DNA from: Archilochus colubris
Taxonomy: Eukaryota > Chordata > Aves > Apodiformes > Trochilidae
NCBI GenBank assembly: GCA_023079485.1
Contig: CM041084.1
Span: 127,717,292 to 127,781,291, forward strand
Direction: 5' to 3'
Length of the DNA stretch: 64,000 nt
The position numbers and the translations under genes are program-made. The notes beneath the pieces were generated by a model. That model saw nothing but the letters and a program-made list of their open reading frames with translations, did not search any database and was not told the DNA's origin. Below are positions 1 through 13,195 of this stretch, piece after piece; the first letter of the stretch is position 1, and the number at the start of each line of letters is the position of its first letter.

Positions 1-2589
1 TGTCATGTCAAACATTTGACACAACACTCTTGGTGCGTGTTTCTATACGTAAAGCTCTCAGCCCAACAAGAGACCAGCACAGTTTTTGGCTTTGGAAACC
101 TCTCTTTTCTATCAGCTATGACAGCAAACAGAAGGCACAACCATCCTGATTAATTAATGCCCATACAGCACCTCCTAGCAACCAAAGGTTGTTTTGCTAA
201 CACTTCTAGCTGGGGCTTGCAAGAGTATAACTTAACCACATGGGAATGCACTATCTCATTCTCATGAGCTCAGAAGTCTTTAAAGGAAACGTTACCTACC
301 TCAGTGCTTTTTCTGCGATGCCATCAGTGGCTGGATGGACAGCATGACCAACTGAGAGTTAGTCACAGCAGGCAGGAAAAGAAGGTCCAATGCCAAAATA
401 TATAATTACAATTAGACACTCTTCCATTCAGGCCACACAGTCAGACCTTGGCTCCAAATGTGTCCACCACAGCAAATGATGAGGAATTTCAGAGTCCAAA
501 ATTGATGCCTTTCTGGCAGGCACCTAAAATACTGAATATGTGTCACTTAGTTTTACAGCATCAAGTGCTGATAAACAACATGATGCATGCCTGTCTGGGA
601 TGCAGGGCAACTCACAATTTTCGTGCTTTTTTTGACACCCTGACACATGCTACCCATGCAAGAGCCATTTCCAGACCCCACATCACAGTGGGGTGCATCA
701 GCACTGAACTTTCTCAGTACTACTAGCAAGGGCAATGTGACATCCCACCCTTAACACTGCTTTCAGCAGAAAGACATTCAGTCTTGGCACTGACAGGTTA
801 TCAAGGTGTTACTCCAGAGTGTCTGTAACCTTGTGTTTTTCAGATGCATCTTTTACTAGAAAATGTTAGCTGAGCAAAGCTAGAAGAGAGTCATCTCAGC
901 CATCCTGAAGTGTGAGGAGAAAAGGAGGTGGCTCCAAGGTTTACACTTGAAACAATCCAGGAGACTCTGCAACCAATGATGTTGATTTACCTCTGGTAAG
1001 TGTTTTACATTGAAATGTGTATCCACCTGGTGTGCTTTACCTGCTACACACGCTCTTTGCTGAAACAAATTAACCTGAGGAAAGGAAATTTATAGCATAA
1101 TTAATTAATTTTCAACACTATGTTATCAGAAAGTCTAAAGAGTGTTTATAACCTGTGGATCTCCATGACAAAAGGACATACACAAAGAGAGACCACTCAG
1201 GATTAAGGACCCTGCCTGGAGTCACATACTGGAGCACAAAGGTGCACTCGATAGACTGGGACAACCTTCACAGCTGCAGATTAATTCTGCTGGCCTGGAG
1301 TGCACAGAGGGGCATCTCAGGAGTCTGCATAAATGTTATCAGTAATTCTAAGTGTATGTTTCTGTTTCAGCACTTGCAACTCATTTTTTGGATTCTAGAA
1401 ACTTATTTTTTAATTTAGCATTTTAGCATATATGGTAAGATGTATTTTACTGCCACTGATCTCTGGTATCAAAGACCTGGTATCTCTGATCTCCAAGATC
1501 TCTGGTACTGAGAGGGATGTCGAAGTGATCTGGAAAATGCTGGTGCTCCTCCCTCTGGGCAGCACTGGATTATCCACTTAGGATGTTGAGGATGGTTCCT
1601 CACCAAACTTTTCTCCTCCAAGCAGCACATCATGTCAGTAACCGCGGCACTATCTACTCCCCAGGTCTTCTCTCACACATATTTGCAAAGCCACAAATAT
1701 GCATCTTCTCTCCTAAAGAGGATGGAGAGACCCTTTACTGGTGATGTCCTGCCAGGCCATCTCTGAAAGTTGTTCCTTCTCAAGCCTGACCACTCGCAGC
1801 AGCACTGAGTGGGAACCTCATGACAGCAGTGGGAAGATGCTCCAGTTGGATACCATGAGGATTCAGTGGGGTGTCAGGAATGTGCAGCCTGCTGCACATG
1901 CTAGCAAATAAGCTGACGCACCTGGACCAGGCTCTTGCTGGCAGCATCCTCACACAGCCTATGGGTCCACAGCCACAGGGCCCCCAGGAGTCCTCCTGGA
2001 GGAGAGGAGACAACTGCCAAGGCAGAGCAAAGTTCAGAGCTCCTTATCAGCACAGCTGACTGGCACAACTGCTGTCCCTTGCAAATCATGTATCGAGTTC
2101 TCTAAATCAGGTGCCATTAAGAACACAGGGCCATAACTTTCCTGGCTTTGCAAATCATGTGGTGAACTGGAAGGGTGGGAAGAAGTTATTTTTACTATTG
2201 CCTGGACTAAAAAAAACCCACTACCCTTCCTCCTCTCTGTGCCAAGGGGCTGGTGTGAGTCCCCACTCCCTGAACCCAGCCTGGCTGCAGCCCCTTGACA
2301 GCCATGGCTGTGAGCAGGAGGGGGTTCCCAAGGCCAGGGGAGGAACCAGCAAGTGTCAGAGGAGCTCAGCACAGAGAGTTCATTATTTTCCACAACTCAT
2401 TTCCAGTCTAAGGGGAACATCTGCTCACTGAAACTTCTCATGCTCTTTCCCAGCTCCTGATTCTTTGCTTCCTGAGAATGACCAAAGTGCAGTAATGCAG
2501 CGTGCATCTTCTTCTAAGAGGCACAGACAATCATTTGGAGTGAAAGGGTTTCTGTTGTGGATATCCTACAGGGCTCAGCTAGGACAGTT
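1..2589. other. Intergenic stretch, no gene recognised
   Basis: All reading frames here are short and resemble no family I know. Around 1,450-1,520 there is a small cluster of imperfect repeats of the type GATCTCTGGTA. Positions 1,790-2,400 are somewhat richer in G+C but show no splice-bounded exon I could support. In mammals the gene on this side of RAD54B is GEM (recalled gene order); I looked for GEM coding sequence and did not see it. Confidence 0.6.
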
Positions 2590-2978
2590 CATAGAATTTT
2601 AGAATTATAGAATGGCTAGAGCTGGAAAGGATCTTAAAAATCAACTTGCTCCAACACCCTGCCTCCCACTAGAGGTGGGTCAGAGGTGCCTCCCACTAGA
2701 CCAGGTTGCTCAGAACCCCATCTAAACGCTGAACACTTCCAGTGATGAGGCATCCTCAACATGTTCCAGTGTCTCACAACCCTCACACTAGAGAATTCCT
2801 AAGACCTAAACTCAGGCTACCCTTTCTCAGCTTACAGCTTTTCACCTCATCCAGTCACTATGTGCTTTAGTAAAAAGTCCCTCCCCAGCTTTCCTGGACT
2901 CTCCTCCAGGTACTAGAAGGCCACTGTAAGGTCTCCCTGGAACTTTCTCCAGGCTGAACAACCCCAACTTTCTCAGCA
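2590..2978 (-). mobile_element. CR1 LINE, 5'-truncated copy
   Basis: The left edge is the reverse complement of the CR1 3' tail (CATAGAATTTTAGAATTATAG). It is followed by diverged CR1 3' sequence: GCTGGAAAGG, then TGTTCCAGTGTCTCACAACCC, then CAGGCTGAACAACCCCAAC. The copy runs on the minus strand, is well diverged and contains internal changes. The boundary away from the tail is approximate. Confidence 0.85.
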
Positions 2979-5379
2979 TAAAGGTGAGAATCTTTGGATA
3001 GCTTTAGATAGCCTTTCTGATGGAGCTGGCATTCCCAGGGAAGCCTCCCTTTTCCGGCTATAGAGTATGGCAGAATCTCATGTCCAGGAAAGGCAGAACT
3101 TTCCCTACAGGGCCTTCCAGCCAGACTATTCACCTGAGCACCCAAACCTTCCACTGAGTTCAAAACACAGGAGGGACTGTGGTCCAGCAGCTACCACCTT
3201 TTACAGGGGCCAGAAGTGATGAAGCCAGGGTGTGCCCACAGCCAAGCCAGCAGCTGAGGTGTTCCCAAAGGGTTCAGAGGTCTTGCCAGGTGACTTCACT
3301 ATGGGTTGCAGCCTCTCCTTTAATGATTCCCCTTCATTCTGTCCACATCTTCCACAGAAGAAAATCTGCCAAGAGGTCATCCAGGGGGCAAACCCATCCC
3401 ACTTGCACACTCCTTGCAGGGACTCTCCAGGCCAGCTTCAGAGCTCAGGTTCAGAAGGACTTTCTTTTCATTCTATCTGACAGCACAACCACATTCAGCC
3501 ATCCCAAAACAGGACCTGCTGATAAAAACTTCTGGTAGAAGTCAGGGGCTGGACATGAATTTTTAACTTCTCATTAAACCCATCTGTGCATGCCCCTGGC
3601 AGAGACTGTTTAAAAGCTGTACTTGTTCAAGCACAAGCTGTCCTCAGTTCCATCTCCAGGAGGCTCAGTAGCTTCTCCTGGGTCCAGGAAAAATAAAGCA
3701 ACCAGTAGCTTTGGATAATAATAAATAACCTCTGCAGGAGACTTCTGGTCATCTGAAGCCTGACATATTGCAGAATGAAATGGAATCAGTATCCCCTTTC
3801 ATAGACAGTTCTCAGAGATGCAAACAAACGTGTCCTCACATGTAACCAGATTTTTCTCCATGGCCTTAGATGATGCAGTTCAGGTCACTATGCAGTAATC
3901 AACCCATCCATGTTTATCTTGGATGCTGTAACAGATCTATCTTAGTGGGAGGTATACTGTTCATATGGTGAGTCCCTGGAAGTATAAGAGAGGCTACCAT
4001 ACCTAAAGAGAGAAAATGAGCAAGACATGCTCATTTCAGACCTGGTAATCAACAGGTCAGCCTTCTGTGTCATCAACTCTCTGCTGTCTGAAGCTGAACA
4101 TTGTTAAGGTACCATGGCCCAAAGACATCAGGGAAGAGCAGCTGGAAAATGCCAGGCTTGCTTGAACTGGCTCTGAGCATATTCATGATTCAGGGAAAAA
4201 AAAAAAAAAAAAAAAGACCAAACTTGAAGCATTGTTCCTTTCCTACTCAATTCTTAGCCAAGAATTTCAGGAGAAGTGTAGCCTGAAAGAAATTTTGTGT
4301 GTGTGGTCTCAAGATTTTATTGCCTAATGGTAATGCAGTCAGAATTAATTTTGTCCCAAGGGACTCTGGCCCTCTCAAATGAAACACCAAGATCCTGGAT
4401 CCTGATATAATAATGCAAAGTGGCCAAATTTGGTAATGAATAGAGTTGGGACCTTAAACACCACAGAAGGCACGTCTGAAGGTTATAATGGGTTGTGATG
4501 CAGCAACCTCTTTGAACTATTACCAGGCATTTTAATTTGGAGAAACCCTCAGGCTGTCTCAAGATACTTACAAGATCCTACTGTCTTCTGATGGCCCTGG
4601 AAATGAAAAGAACAGAGCAGTTCTTTCCACTCTTGGCTCGGGAGCAAGCTTTGGAGAAGGGTGCCAGCATCAGCCAGATTTGCTGATGACACAGCTCCTT
4701 TGAAGCTCAGTATTATGGCACCAAGTCTTTTGATACCACACCACCCCCCTCCCCACCCCCCCTTGTTTCAGAAACCATGGCCCTGAGTTAGGTGCACAGG
4801 CACAGTCTGCAGCACCTGGGGTGAGATGGGTGACCCCGCTGCTATCCACAGGGGACAACAGCACCAGGAGAAAGACATAAAGTCATTCCCAGTTTTTTAA
4901 ACCCTGTGGCAAGTCTTTGGCAACAAAACACTGACCTGAGATTACCCGCAGGAAGTCTATTTGTTTGGGTGTGTGTTTAAATTAGTTTAGATACTTTGCA
5001 GCTCAGCCTGTAGCCACAGAGTGATTTCAGGACTGGGTTTGTAGGTGTCTGTGGAAGCACTTGGGCAGCACTGAGGTACCCAAATCCCTCAGCTGCTGTA
5101 ACCACCAGTGCCTGAAATCGGTTCCTTAGGCTGTCAGCCACCTATCAGCAGGTGCCAGCAGCAGCTCTGACCTATGAATCATGAGTCGCAAAACCTGCAC
5201 GGCTTGCCCTTTCTTCACTGGAAGGTATAATCCCATCACAACTCCCAACAGAGCTGGCGACCAGACTGACATGTGCCTCGTTGATTTTGAACAGAAGCAG
5301 CCATCGTGCCTTTCTTCTGCCTGGAAGCAGGCAAGCTGGCTCACATGAAGTCTTCTTTGTAGCAAAGTTGCCTTCCTCG
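2979..5379. other. Intergenic stretch, no gene recognised
   Basis: No exon with good splice sites or recognisable protein similarity was seen. It includes a run of about 20 A at 4,196-4,215, which could be the tail of an old retroposed copy, but no retroposed body could be recognised next to it. A C-rich patch lies at 4,741-4,764. Confidence 0.55.
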
Positions 5380-5990
5380 CCACAGGCACTCCCGATAGGT
5401 GACAGAAATCCTGTGTCACCTTCACCTTCGCGGCTCCCTTTGGCCACCTCCCTGTAACTCAGAGATCCCTGATCTCTGTGTAGGTCTCTGCAGACCCCTC
5501 GCACCCCGGGTCCGGGCACCTGAGCACTGCGCAGTCCGGTCCGAACATCCCGTGAGCAGCTGCTGCCACCCTCAGGTCACCCGTGCGGGAAACATCTGCC
5601 TGCCTCTGCTGAACGCTGCCTTTAAAACTATTAATTAAAAGCAAACTCAGCAAGGCTGCCGAATTATGAGTCTTGCACCTTAATGGGCACACTGGCATTG
5701 CTTGCTGTGAATGAGTCAAAGCTTTTAATCTAAAATACGTAAGTGCGGGAGCGGAGACAGCTCTGAGGGGGGTGGCACAGATGCAGAAGGACTGCCAGGG
5801 CTGTAGTCCAGTCATACAACCGAGTTTCAGGTTCAGGCAGGAGACTGCAGTGCAGACCCGCAGCCAGGGAGCAGCAGACAGTCAGTCCCTCTCTGCTATG
5901 TGACTCCTCAGTTCTCTGCCACCCGAACCCCTCCGAACCCGGCACACCCGGGCAGCCCGCCAGGCAGCTGCATCAGCACTGCAGGAACAT
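5380..5990. promoter_or_regulatory. CpG-enriched patch, possible promoter
   Basis: CpG dinucleotides, rare elsewhere on this flank, cluster here (for example CACCCCGGGTCCGGGCACC near 5,500 and CCGAACCCGGCACACCCGGG near 5,935). The patch also holds a TTTAAAA/TTAATTAAAA A+T block near 5,620-5,640 and an AP-1-like TGAGTCA near 5,711. It could be a promoter or an eroded CpG island. By recalled vertebrate gene order, a minus-strand promoter here would suit the next gene, GEM, whose coding exons would lie left of the window. No transcript structure is visible, so this remains inference. Confidence 0.3.
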
Positions 5991-6537
5991 GAAGCTCAAG
6001 ACAAGCTGTGCCAGTCCCAGGAGCATGTTACCTACACGGGCTGGAACAGCAAGAGGGAAACTGGAAGCCGGAGCTAAAGAGGGAGGTGGCCTGAAAGTCA
6101 CCTTAATTCCCCACTTCCAAACCCCCAGGTCAATCCCAGTCTGGATTTAGACATGCACACTCTTATGCTTCTTGTTCCTCGCAGTAACTTCGTAGCCAGA
6201 CACACAGCTGTGGCCAAGGCTGGAAAAGGAGTGCTGTGTCAAGCAGCCTTAATTGCTTTTTCCTATGTGTTTTCCTTGTATTTATACCACTGCACACCAC
6301 CTACATGGATTTGTACCAGCTGAGGGACATAGGTCTGGACACAGTTGAGACAGAGCAGCGACGGGGGCAAAAAACACCCGTGGTGTCATGCAGGGTGTTG
6401 CTCTGAAAGACAGCAGTGACCCTTCTTGCTTACAGACCTGCTGTGGTGTAGGAGCAGGGATGAGCTCAGCCATGCAAACTTCGCTTCTGCCCATTATTTA
6501 TAGCTCAAGTGCTGGGTTTTGCTAGGAAACAGTTAAC

Positions 6538-6610
6538 AAAAAAAAAAACAAAACAAAAAAAACAAACAAAAAAAACAAAACAAAACACCAAAACAACCCC
6601 ACACAAAACA
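6538..6610. repeat. A-rich (AAAC)n simple repeat
   Basis: Nearly pure A interspersed with single C (AAAC and AAAAC units) for about 70 bases. It resembles a degraded poly-A/AAAC microsatellite; no retroposon body was recognised upstream. Confidence 0.9.
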
Positions 6611-7520
6611 ATTTGAAGGTGGGCAAAGTCTTTGTTCTCCTGCTACCCCTGTAATCTTTTCACCTCTGCAGTACTTCTGTAATTCTCCTAGGGAGAGGAA
6701 AACAAATCAGCTGTGTGTAGATCTCTCTTACTGGCACATACAAGTGCAGAACTAAATGAGTCGTGTCCTGGGGGAGATTTTATGTCCTCTCGACAATATT
6801 ATGCAATATTTTCCTCTGTAATATTTTCACCTTCAGCATATCCTTACCTCCCTAATATTTTATCTGTTGGGTTCTGAGACTGTCATAGCTGCTAAGGAAG
6901 AAAAGATCTAGCAAGGTCATTTCTGGTCTGTGTTTAGTTTGAAATCAAAGCTGAGATTTCAGAACTTGTAACCCTTTAGCAGTATCTTAAGGACTGCTTT
7001 TGTAGCAGTCTTTTGAGTTAGTATAACTTTTGAGTTATACTTTTCTGTATTGTACAGCTATGCAAATGACTAGACAAAGAGTAGAGTCATTGCTAAAAGC
7101 AACTTGAGAAAAGCTGGTGCTACAGTTTCAAGCAGCTCCCAGGTTCAGGCAAACTTCCACAGTTCACTTGCATGCCACAGGCTTCTTGGTTAACATTGGC
7201 TCTGGGAGCTGCCAGCAGGCTGTTAGTGAAAGAACTCACAGACCTTTCCAGGCTGCTGATTTCATGCTGGTGGTAATAAGCTTCCCTCCACAAAGCAGGA
7301 TTCCTGAATTCTTTCATCATATCAGTTTTAAAATCTCAATTTTTCTGACCGGATTCTGTTACTCTACATCCATTACAGATTTAGAAGCCAAGGAGCTTCT
7401 GAAGACAGTGACTGCTAGTGAGACACAGACCTTCCAGATCTGTACTTCATCATCTGTACCACAAAGGATGGAGCTTCCACAGACTTCTGGGAGGCCTCTC
7501 TCAGTGTTAATCTCTTTTAC

Positions 7521-7559
7521 TTTTTTTTTTTTTTTTTTTTTCTTTCTTTCTTTCTTTCT
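7521..7559. repeat. Poly-T followed by (TTTC)n microsatellite
   Basis: A run of 21 T (7,521-7,541) passes into about four and a half TTTC/CTTT units. This is a pyrimidine microsatellite likely to vary in length between individuals. Confidence 0.9.
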
Positions 7560-9309
7560 AGCCAATCAGGATTTTTATTCTGCTGTTCACAACTGTCATC
7601 TCCTTTTGTTGAGCACCTCTGGCAGGAGTTCAGATCTACCTTCTTTCTAAACCCCAGGTCAGATTTCTGACTGTCCCCATCTAGCTGAGTGTTGCAAAAA
7701 ATTTTGTTAATTTATCTTCACACCACTGCTGAAGGTTTATTAGCCACATTTAAGAGGTGGAACATGAAGACTAAAGACAGCAGCTAAAAGTTTAAGAAAC
7801 AAAAGCCAAAGACATTTGCTAATTTGGAATGCCCTTTCTGTGAAGCAGTTGCAGCTCAACTTACTCCCAGATCACTGTCCATCCTCTTAGCTGGATGAAG
7901 CAAGGAAACAGAAAGTATGTTCATGCAAGACTTCATTGTCATGTACATATACAAGATAATACTAATCCTGAATGCCTGCAGCTTGCAAAATAATATCTGC
8001 ATCCTTTAAGAGGTCATGCTGCAATGAAGGTTGCAAACAATTTTATCTGGATCATACTCTCAAAGTCTGAGTGATTCACAAATAACAAAGAGAATGCAGT
8101 GAATGAAAGCTTCTAGATGTCAGCTAAGAGGAAAAGAATTGCTTTATGGGTGACTTCATGGGTATTTGCCAAGAGCAGGAGAATGGTGAGTCTTGGGAAT
8201 CATGGGGTCCATTACAGGATCTGGAGGAGAGCATCCTCCCTCCACCAAACTCAACAGTTCTTTTTTTAGTAGTGGTACCTGGTTCTAACCTTGATTTTTT
8301 CATCATCTGATCCCCACTCATCCTGCTCACTTAGCAGGATTGGCCTTCTTTGACTTCAGAATCTGACTCTATACTCTATTTTAGCCTTTGCCTGCCCAGT
8401 CCCAGCCCTCCCTCCTACCTGTCCATTTCCTTGCTCCAAGAAGTGGTCTTCCCACTTCCTTGTCTCTCTCTGTGCCAATCCTGATCTCCCTGCTTTACTG
8501 TCCTCCCTGAGGCAGCTGAGATGTTGTAGGCTGATTTAGCACACGGATGAGACAGTTCCTTGATGTCTGTTGCTGCTGGAAGCAAGATTACAGGAAGAAT
8601 CCTTTGAAAGGGCTCCAGTCAGATGGCATTTAGTCACTCTGTGGAGTGTGGTGTATTCAGGGCCTGATCACGGGTACAAGCTATGAGGGAATGCAGCTTG
8701 CTCAAACTAGTAAAACCTAGCAGTTCTGAATCTCATACAAGACTGGTGTGGAAGAAAGAATCTTCAAAGAAAGAAGCCATTGCCATACATATTCCTACTG
8801 CCTTTTCTTTGCAAATATTTATAAATTGGTGCAGATTCTAAGGGGAACAGTGAAAAATGTGCTAATACAGAAGTCATGCCTTTTCCTTCCATCTCTTCCC
8901 ACCTCTATTTTAAGTCCAAATCCAAATATGAAAGCAAGAAGGTATTTCAGCAGAAGGGTTTGAAGTTCTGGAATAAGGACAGGCACAAACTGTTTTCTCC
9001 TACCCACAACCTTAGGAATGAATCTGTCATTTTTGCTGAAGCTTTTGACCCAACACAAACATAAATCATCTTGGCAGCAAGAAATTGATGGAGGGAAGTT
9101 TAGTCCAAACAGGGAAAGTTTTAAAGTAACAAATCAGAAAAGTGCTGTACCAGGAATTGCTGGGCAGCTTCAGTGTTAGGAAGTACTGCTAACACCTTCT
9201 GTGTTTGTAGTACATATATTGAATACATTAACCTGAGCAACCCACAAAGGTTCACCTACTGAACTCAATGATTTGGGCTTCTAATCCAGACCCCAGGTCA
9301 GCACAAGTC

Positions 9310-9711
9310 CTATGAGGAAGGGCTGAGGCAGCTGGGGGTGTTCAGCCTGGAGAAGAGGAGGCTCAGGGGAGACCTCATCACTCTCTACAACTCCCTGAAA
9401 GGAGGCTGTAGCCGGGGGGAGTCGGTCTCTTCTCCCAGGCAGCTCTCAGTAAGACAAGAGGGCAGGGACTTGAGCTCTGCTAGGGGAGGTTTAGGTTGGA
9501 TATTAGGAAAAAATTCTGTACAGAGAGGGTGATCAGACATTGGAATGGGCTGCCCAGGGAGGTGGTGGATTCTGTGTCCCTGGAAGTTTTTAAGAAGAGA
9601 CTGAATGTGGCATTCAGTGCCATGGTCTGGGAACTACAGTGGCAGTGGATCAAGGGTTGGACTTGATGATCTCAGAGGTCCTTTCCAACCTGGCTGATTC
9701 TGTGATTCTGT
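9310..9711 (+). mobile_element. CR1 LINE, 5'-truncated copy
   Basis: Classic avian CR1 3' sequence on the plus strand. It contains TTCAGCCTGGAGAAGAGGAG, then TGGATATTAGGAAAAAATTC, then GGGCTGCCCAGGGAGGTGG, and ends with TTGGACTTGATGATCTCAGA and TGATTCTGTGATTCTG. The reading-frame remnant encodes the C-terminal end of CR1 ORF2 but is interrupted. The copy is about 400 bp long. Confidence 0.93.
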
Positions 9712-12700
9712 CTAGCAAGGTTTTGGATAAGCCTTGACACCTGCTCAGAACTTTGTTGACTCAATGAGGCTATGAAGAACAGTGTGTCCAAATCAGGTAC
9801 AGGACAGAACAGAAAACCCATCAAAGGAACACCTTCTAACTGGAGGCAGGAAATTTCAGGCTGCACTTTTATTGTTGAGCAAAGTCCATCACTCACAATG
9901 AGCCTCAAAAAGCCAAAGGACATGAGGGAGCTCACTGTTACGTGACATAACTCACACTCCAGAAAACTAAAGCCTGGGCCAAGACAGTCATAATGAAGAG
10001 ACGGAAAAGATCTTTAGCTAATGGTCAGGAAGTGCCCAAAAAGCTAGCTTGTGGGGGCACAAGCTTTTGTCACAGTGGCTGATGTTTTGCCTGGTTGGAA
10101 GGAAATGAACTAGAGGAGAATGAAGAGCATATGTTGTCAAGTGGGTGTAAATTGAATTAAGCAAACAAAGAAGCACTGGGAGAACTCAGGCTGACACCAA
10201 GGCTGAGAGAGAAGAGGCTGGAAGCAGCAACAGCTGCAGATGCTCTTAGACTGACTTCCTTCACATCAGCTTAGATTTTTACATGCTGATAAAGAGCCAG
10301 GAGAAAGGTGTCAGCAACCAGTGTACCTAGCCAGGGAAGTTTCTAGCAGGACACCCACAAGCTTATTGCAGTATTCAGTGTTATTATTACCTGCGTCCTG
10401 ACACGTGCTGCTTGTGCCAACACGTATTACCCCTCAAGAGCAGGACATCATTCAAATCCTCCAAGTACCTGTGTCTACAAAAACAGTCTTGCTTTTGTAC
10501 TAAGTAATAGCACACAGATTTCAGTGCAGCTTATTCTTCAGTTACTCTATAAAGCCAGAAGTGGTTTTCCTCATTGTTTTTTTTATAGCCTTCCCAGATC
10601 TCCTAGCCACAAACACATCATTTATTTAAGCCACACATAAACAACCATGATTTACGTCAGCTTTTCATTCAATGGAAAGCACATGAAAGAACTACTTTCC
10701 TTCTGTGTGTTGCTTGCCTGTGAGGGCTGCATTCTCTCTGCAAATTCCTACTGGTAACCCCAAGCAGTCGTCAAAGCTTGATCCATATTTGGCATTTTAA
10801 AAAGTTTCTGTAAGTTTATTCCGTTGCTGAAACACACAGTCACCTTTTGGCATCATTTTTGCACCAGATGATGAGTCAGAGAACTTAATGATCTCTGAAA
10901 AATGCACATTCCTAACTGGACTGGATGTCAACCTCTTGTAAAAATGCAAGTTACATCTACTGCAGTTGTCATACAGACTCGTATGACAACCAAAGCTTCT
11001 TGCACAGTTCCTTAAAAATAAGTGAGCAGATTTACAATTTAGATTGCTATGCTGCAAGGGAATAATGATATAGAGACATCATCTCAATCCCACAAAAAGT
11101 GAGCCAGGATGTATAAAAGCTGAATTGTCAAAAACAGTCATAGGAAACCAGTTGAAAAAATCCCTTGCTGCAATACGCAGAAATAAATAAAACACCTCCT
11201 CTTCTGCTTTTTAAATTCAGGGCTGGTCTCAGTTGAGAACATGCAGTACACTTGTCTCTTTGGCAGTATGCCCTATACCAGCAGTAACAGAATTTCTCCA
11301 AAATCTCCTCCTCCCAGCTACGAGCTGGCAAGGAACACAATATTGATTGCTGAATCTGAGGGCTGGTTGACAACCCCTCCTGCCCAGCATGATTTAGAGA
11401 CCTGAAGTAGTCATCTAAGCTAAGCAGACCATCCCCTGGGAGCACATGTCTTTCTGATCTCTTCTGACAGGGCTGAGCACTCCTCTCTTGGGTGTGCCCT
11501 ACAGCACATCTCAGCTCAGATGGAGCACACCCTGATTTGATAACCTTCCACATCTCACACCTTTACTGGCACTGAAACATTTAGCTTGCACTGCCCTGGC
11601 CACTTGCTCAGAGGTACCTTTGTTTTCTATACATTGTTGTTAATTCTGTAGCAAAAATAAATGTCAAATACTGGCAAACTTTAGTTAGCATTTGAAAAAA
11701 AAAAATATGCTGCTTGCCATTGTGCTTACACCTGTGGTTTCTGCTGCTCTTCTTGCTGCCCTGAAGAAGCCAGCAATTGAGACCTATGGTTTGGCAGAGC
11801 TGCCTCATTCTTTGGCATGGGTCCAGAAGAACTACCACTTGGTGGATGAGTGTTTGTAAAAACTAGAAAAGACAGTCAAGTACATTAATCAACACCTTGT
11901 GCTGCAAACACTGTACTGGAACATGAAGAATTAGAAGCTATGACTTCAACAGCCCTTGCCTCCCCCTTTCTGCAGGATCTTGGATCTAGAGTAGGACTGT
12001 TTGGTGGGACCATGCAACATAAACTACTGCTTTACAGCTTGCATTGACACTGAAATAAAGGAGGTTGTACACCACATGGCACAGTGCAGGATTACTGCAA
12101 TGGAGCCCTATTCTTGCTCAAACTCTTCCAAATTGTGTAAGCTTGCAGTATTTCTGAAAATTATCCAATCTTCTGTTCTTCTGGGCCTTTTGAAGTACTT
12201 CACTTAGAAGCTGTAAACTGATTTCAAGCTTTTGTGCCTTCAAAGGATAATATAGTAATAAAAAAATAAAAAGTATATACCTTGAAAATATGTTAGATTC
12301 TCCAGTGTTTGGCAAAAGTGTCCTTAAAGGAAGCAATCTAAAATTAGATAAGGCTGTACTGAGAAATAAAGTTTGTTTATTTTGCCAAGTAAAAGCAATA
12401 GGTGAGTTTCAGAGTATTTTGACACAGTACCAAGCTGTGATCTCAGAATTTTGGAGCTCAATGTCTATTGCTCTGAGTTTCATTAAATTGTAAATTCTGG
12501 GGAACGAACACCTACCTTGTTATGAAGTTAATACAAACACAAAAGTTTTCATTGCCAAAACAAAAATCCAACCAGAATCTTGTTAATAACATAAATGTAT
12601 ATAGCATTACCTAACCTTGTAAAATTTGGCTGAAAAGTTGCCAGCTTTACAAGCAATAAATCATTATGATCAAAAGAAAAATAGAAACTAAAGTAAATAT

Positions 12701-12968
12701 ACATAGGAATGTGCACATAAGCAATCTTACCTATTATGGTATCAGAGGAAGAGAAGACTGGAAAGCAAAGTCACTTTTAAAAATCTGTATTATAGTTGAA
12801 GCAAATATGATTAACTTAGTAATAGCTGTAACTTTCTATAAACACCAGGAAACACATTCACCCAGAGACCTTGCAAGAAATACACAAAACAGAACCTGAC
12901 AAACAGAACAAAAGGTAACTGTTTAGTACACCTATGAGGAGGAGGATGCAAGTGGTAGGGAAAGACAC
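9712..12968. other. Stretch downstream of RAD54B, including its 3' UTR
   Basis: Directly below the RAD54B stop this must contain the 3' untranslated region, whose end is unknown. The rest shows only short shadow frames, with no second gene or repeat family recognised. Confidence 0.5.
12376..12381 (-). terminator. Candidate RAD54B polyadenylation signal
   Basis: A canonical AATAAA on the minus strand lies about 590 nt below the RAD54B stop codon. It would give a 3' UTR of roughly 600 nt. Another AATAAA overlaps the last codons (12,975-12,980). Which one is used cannot be decided from sequence. Confidence 0.35.
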
Positions 12969-13195
12969 TTAAGTTTTATTAGGTGGGGAAGTTGGATTGG
13001 TTACATTCTGGAAAATGAAAGAAACATTCTCTTTTATCCTTTCAAGGAAAGGATCAGCTAGAGTCTGATGTTGCCTAGAAACGTGTTTCCATTGCATCAA
13101 CTGTGACATGGATAGTGGTTTCTTTGAATTAGGCTTCCCTTGGTTTTGTCCAAGTTGGCAACTTCTAGACACAGAAGGCTTTTTTGAGGAAGGAT
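12969..13195 (-). CDS. RAD54B: RAD54B last coding exon (window residues 741-815)
   Basis: The acceptor TTTTTTTCAG precedes ATCCTTCC and the exon ends at TAA (12,969-12,971). It encodes [38 protein letters not shown] and the C-terminal tail TSPPNKT. The conserved LSMSQL and NVSFIFQN blocks match human. The tail is a few residues longer than human ITTQATGT. An AATAAA hexamer lies inside the last codons. Confidence 0.97.

Larger units (their letters stand above)
5991..9309. other. Intergenic stretch, no gene recognised
   Basis: Apart from the two simple repeats listed separately, nothing coding could be supported. The 177-codon plus-strand frame at 7,117-7,650 runs straight through a poly-T/TTTC tract and has no family resemblance. 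Confidence 0.55.

Noticed and set aside
1..5379. Expected GEM coding exons (next gene downstream in mammals by recall)
   Set aside because: No GTPase motifs or recognisable GEM segments in any frame.
7117..7650. 177-codon plus-strand frame
   Set aside because: It includes a long poly-Phe/Ser stretch from the poly-T/TTTC microsatellite and shows no family resemblance.
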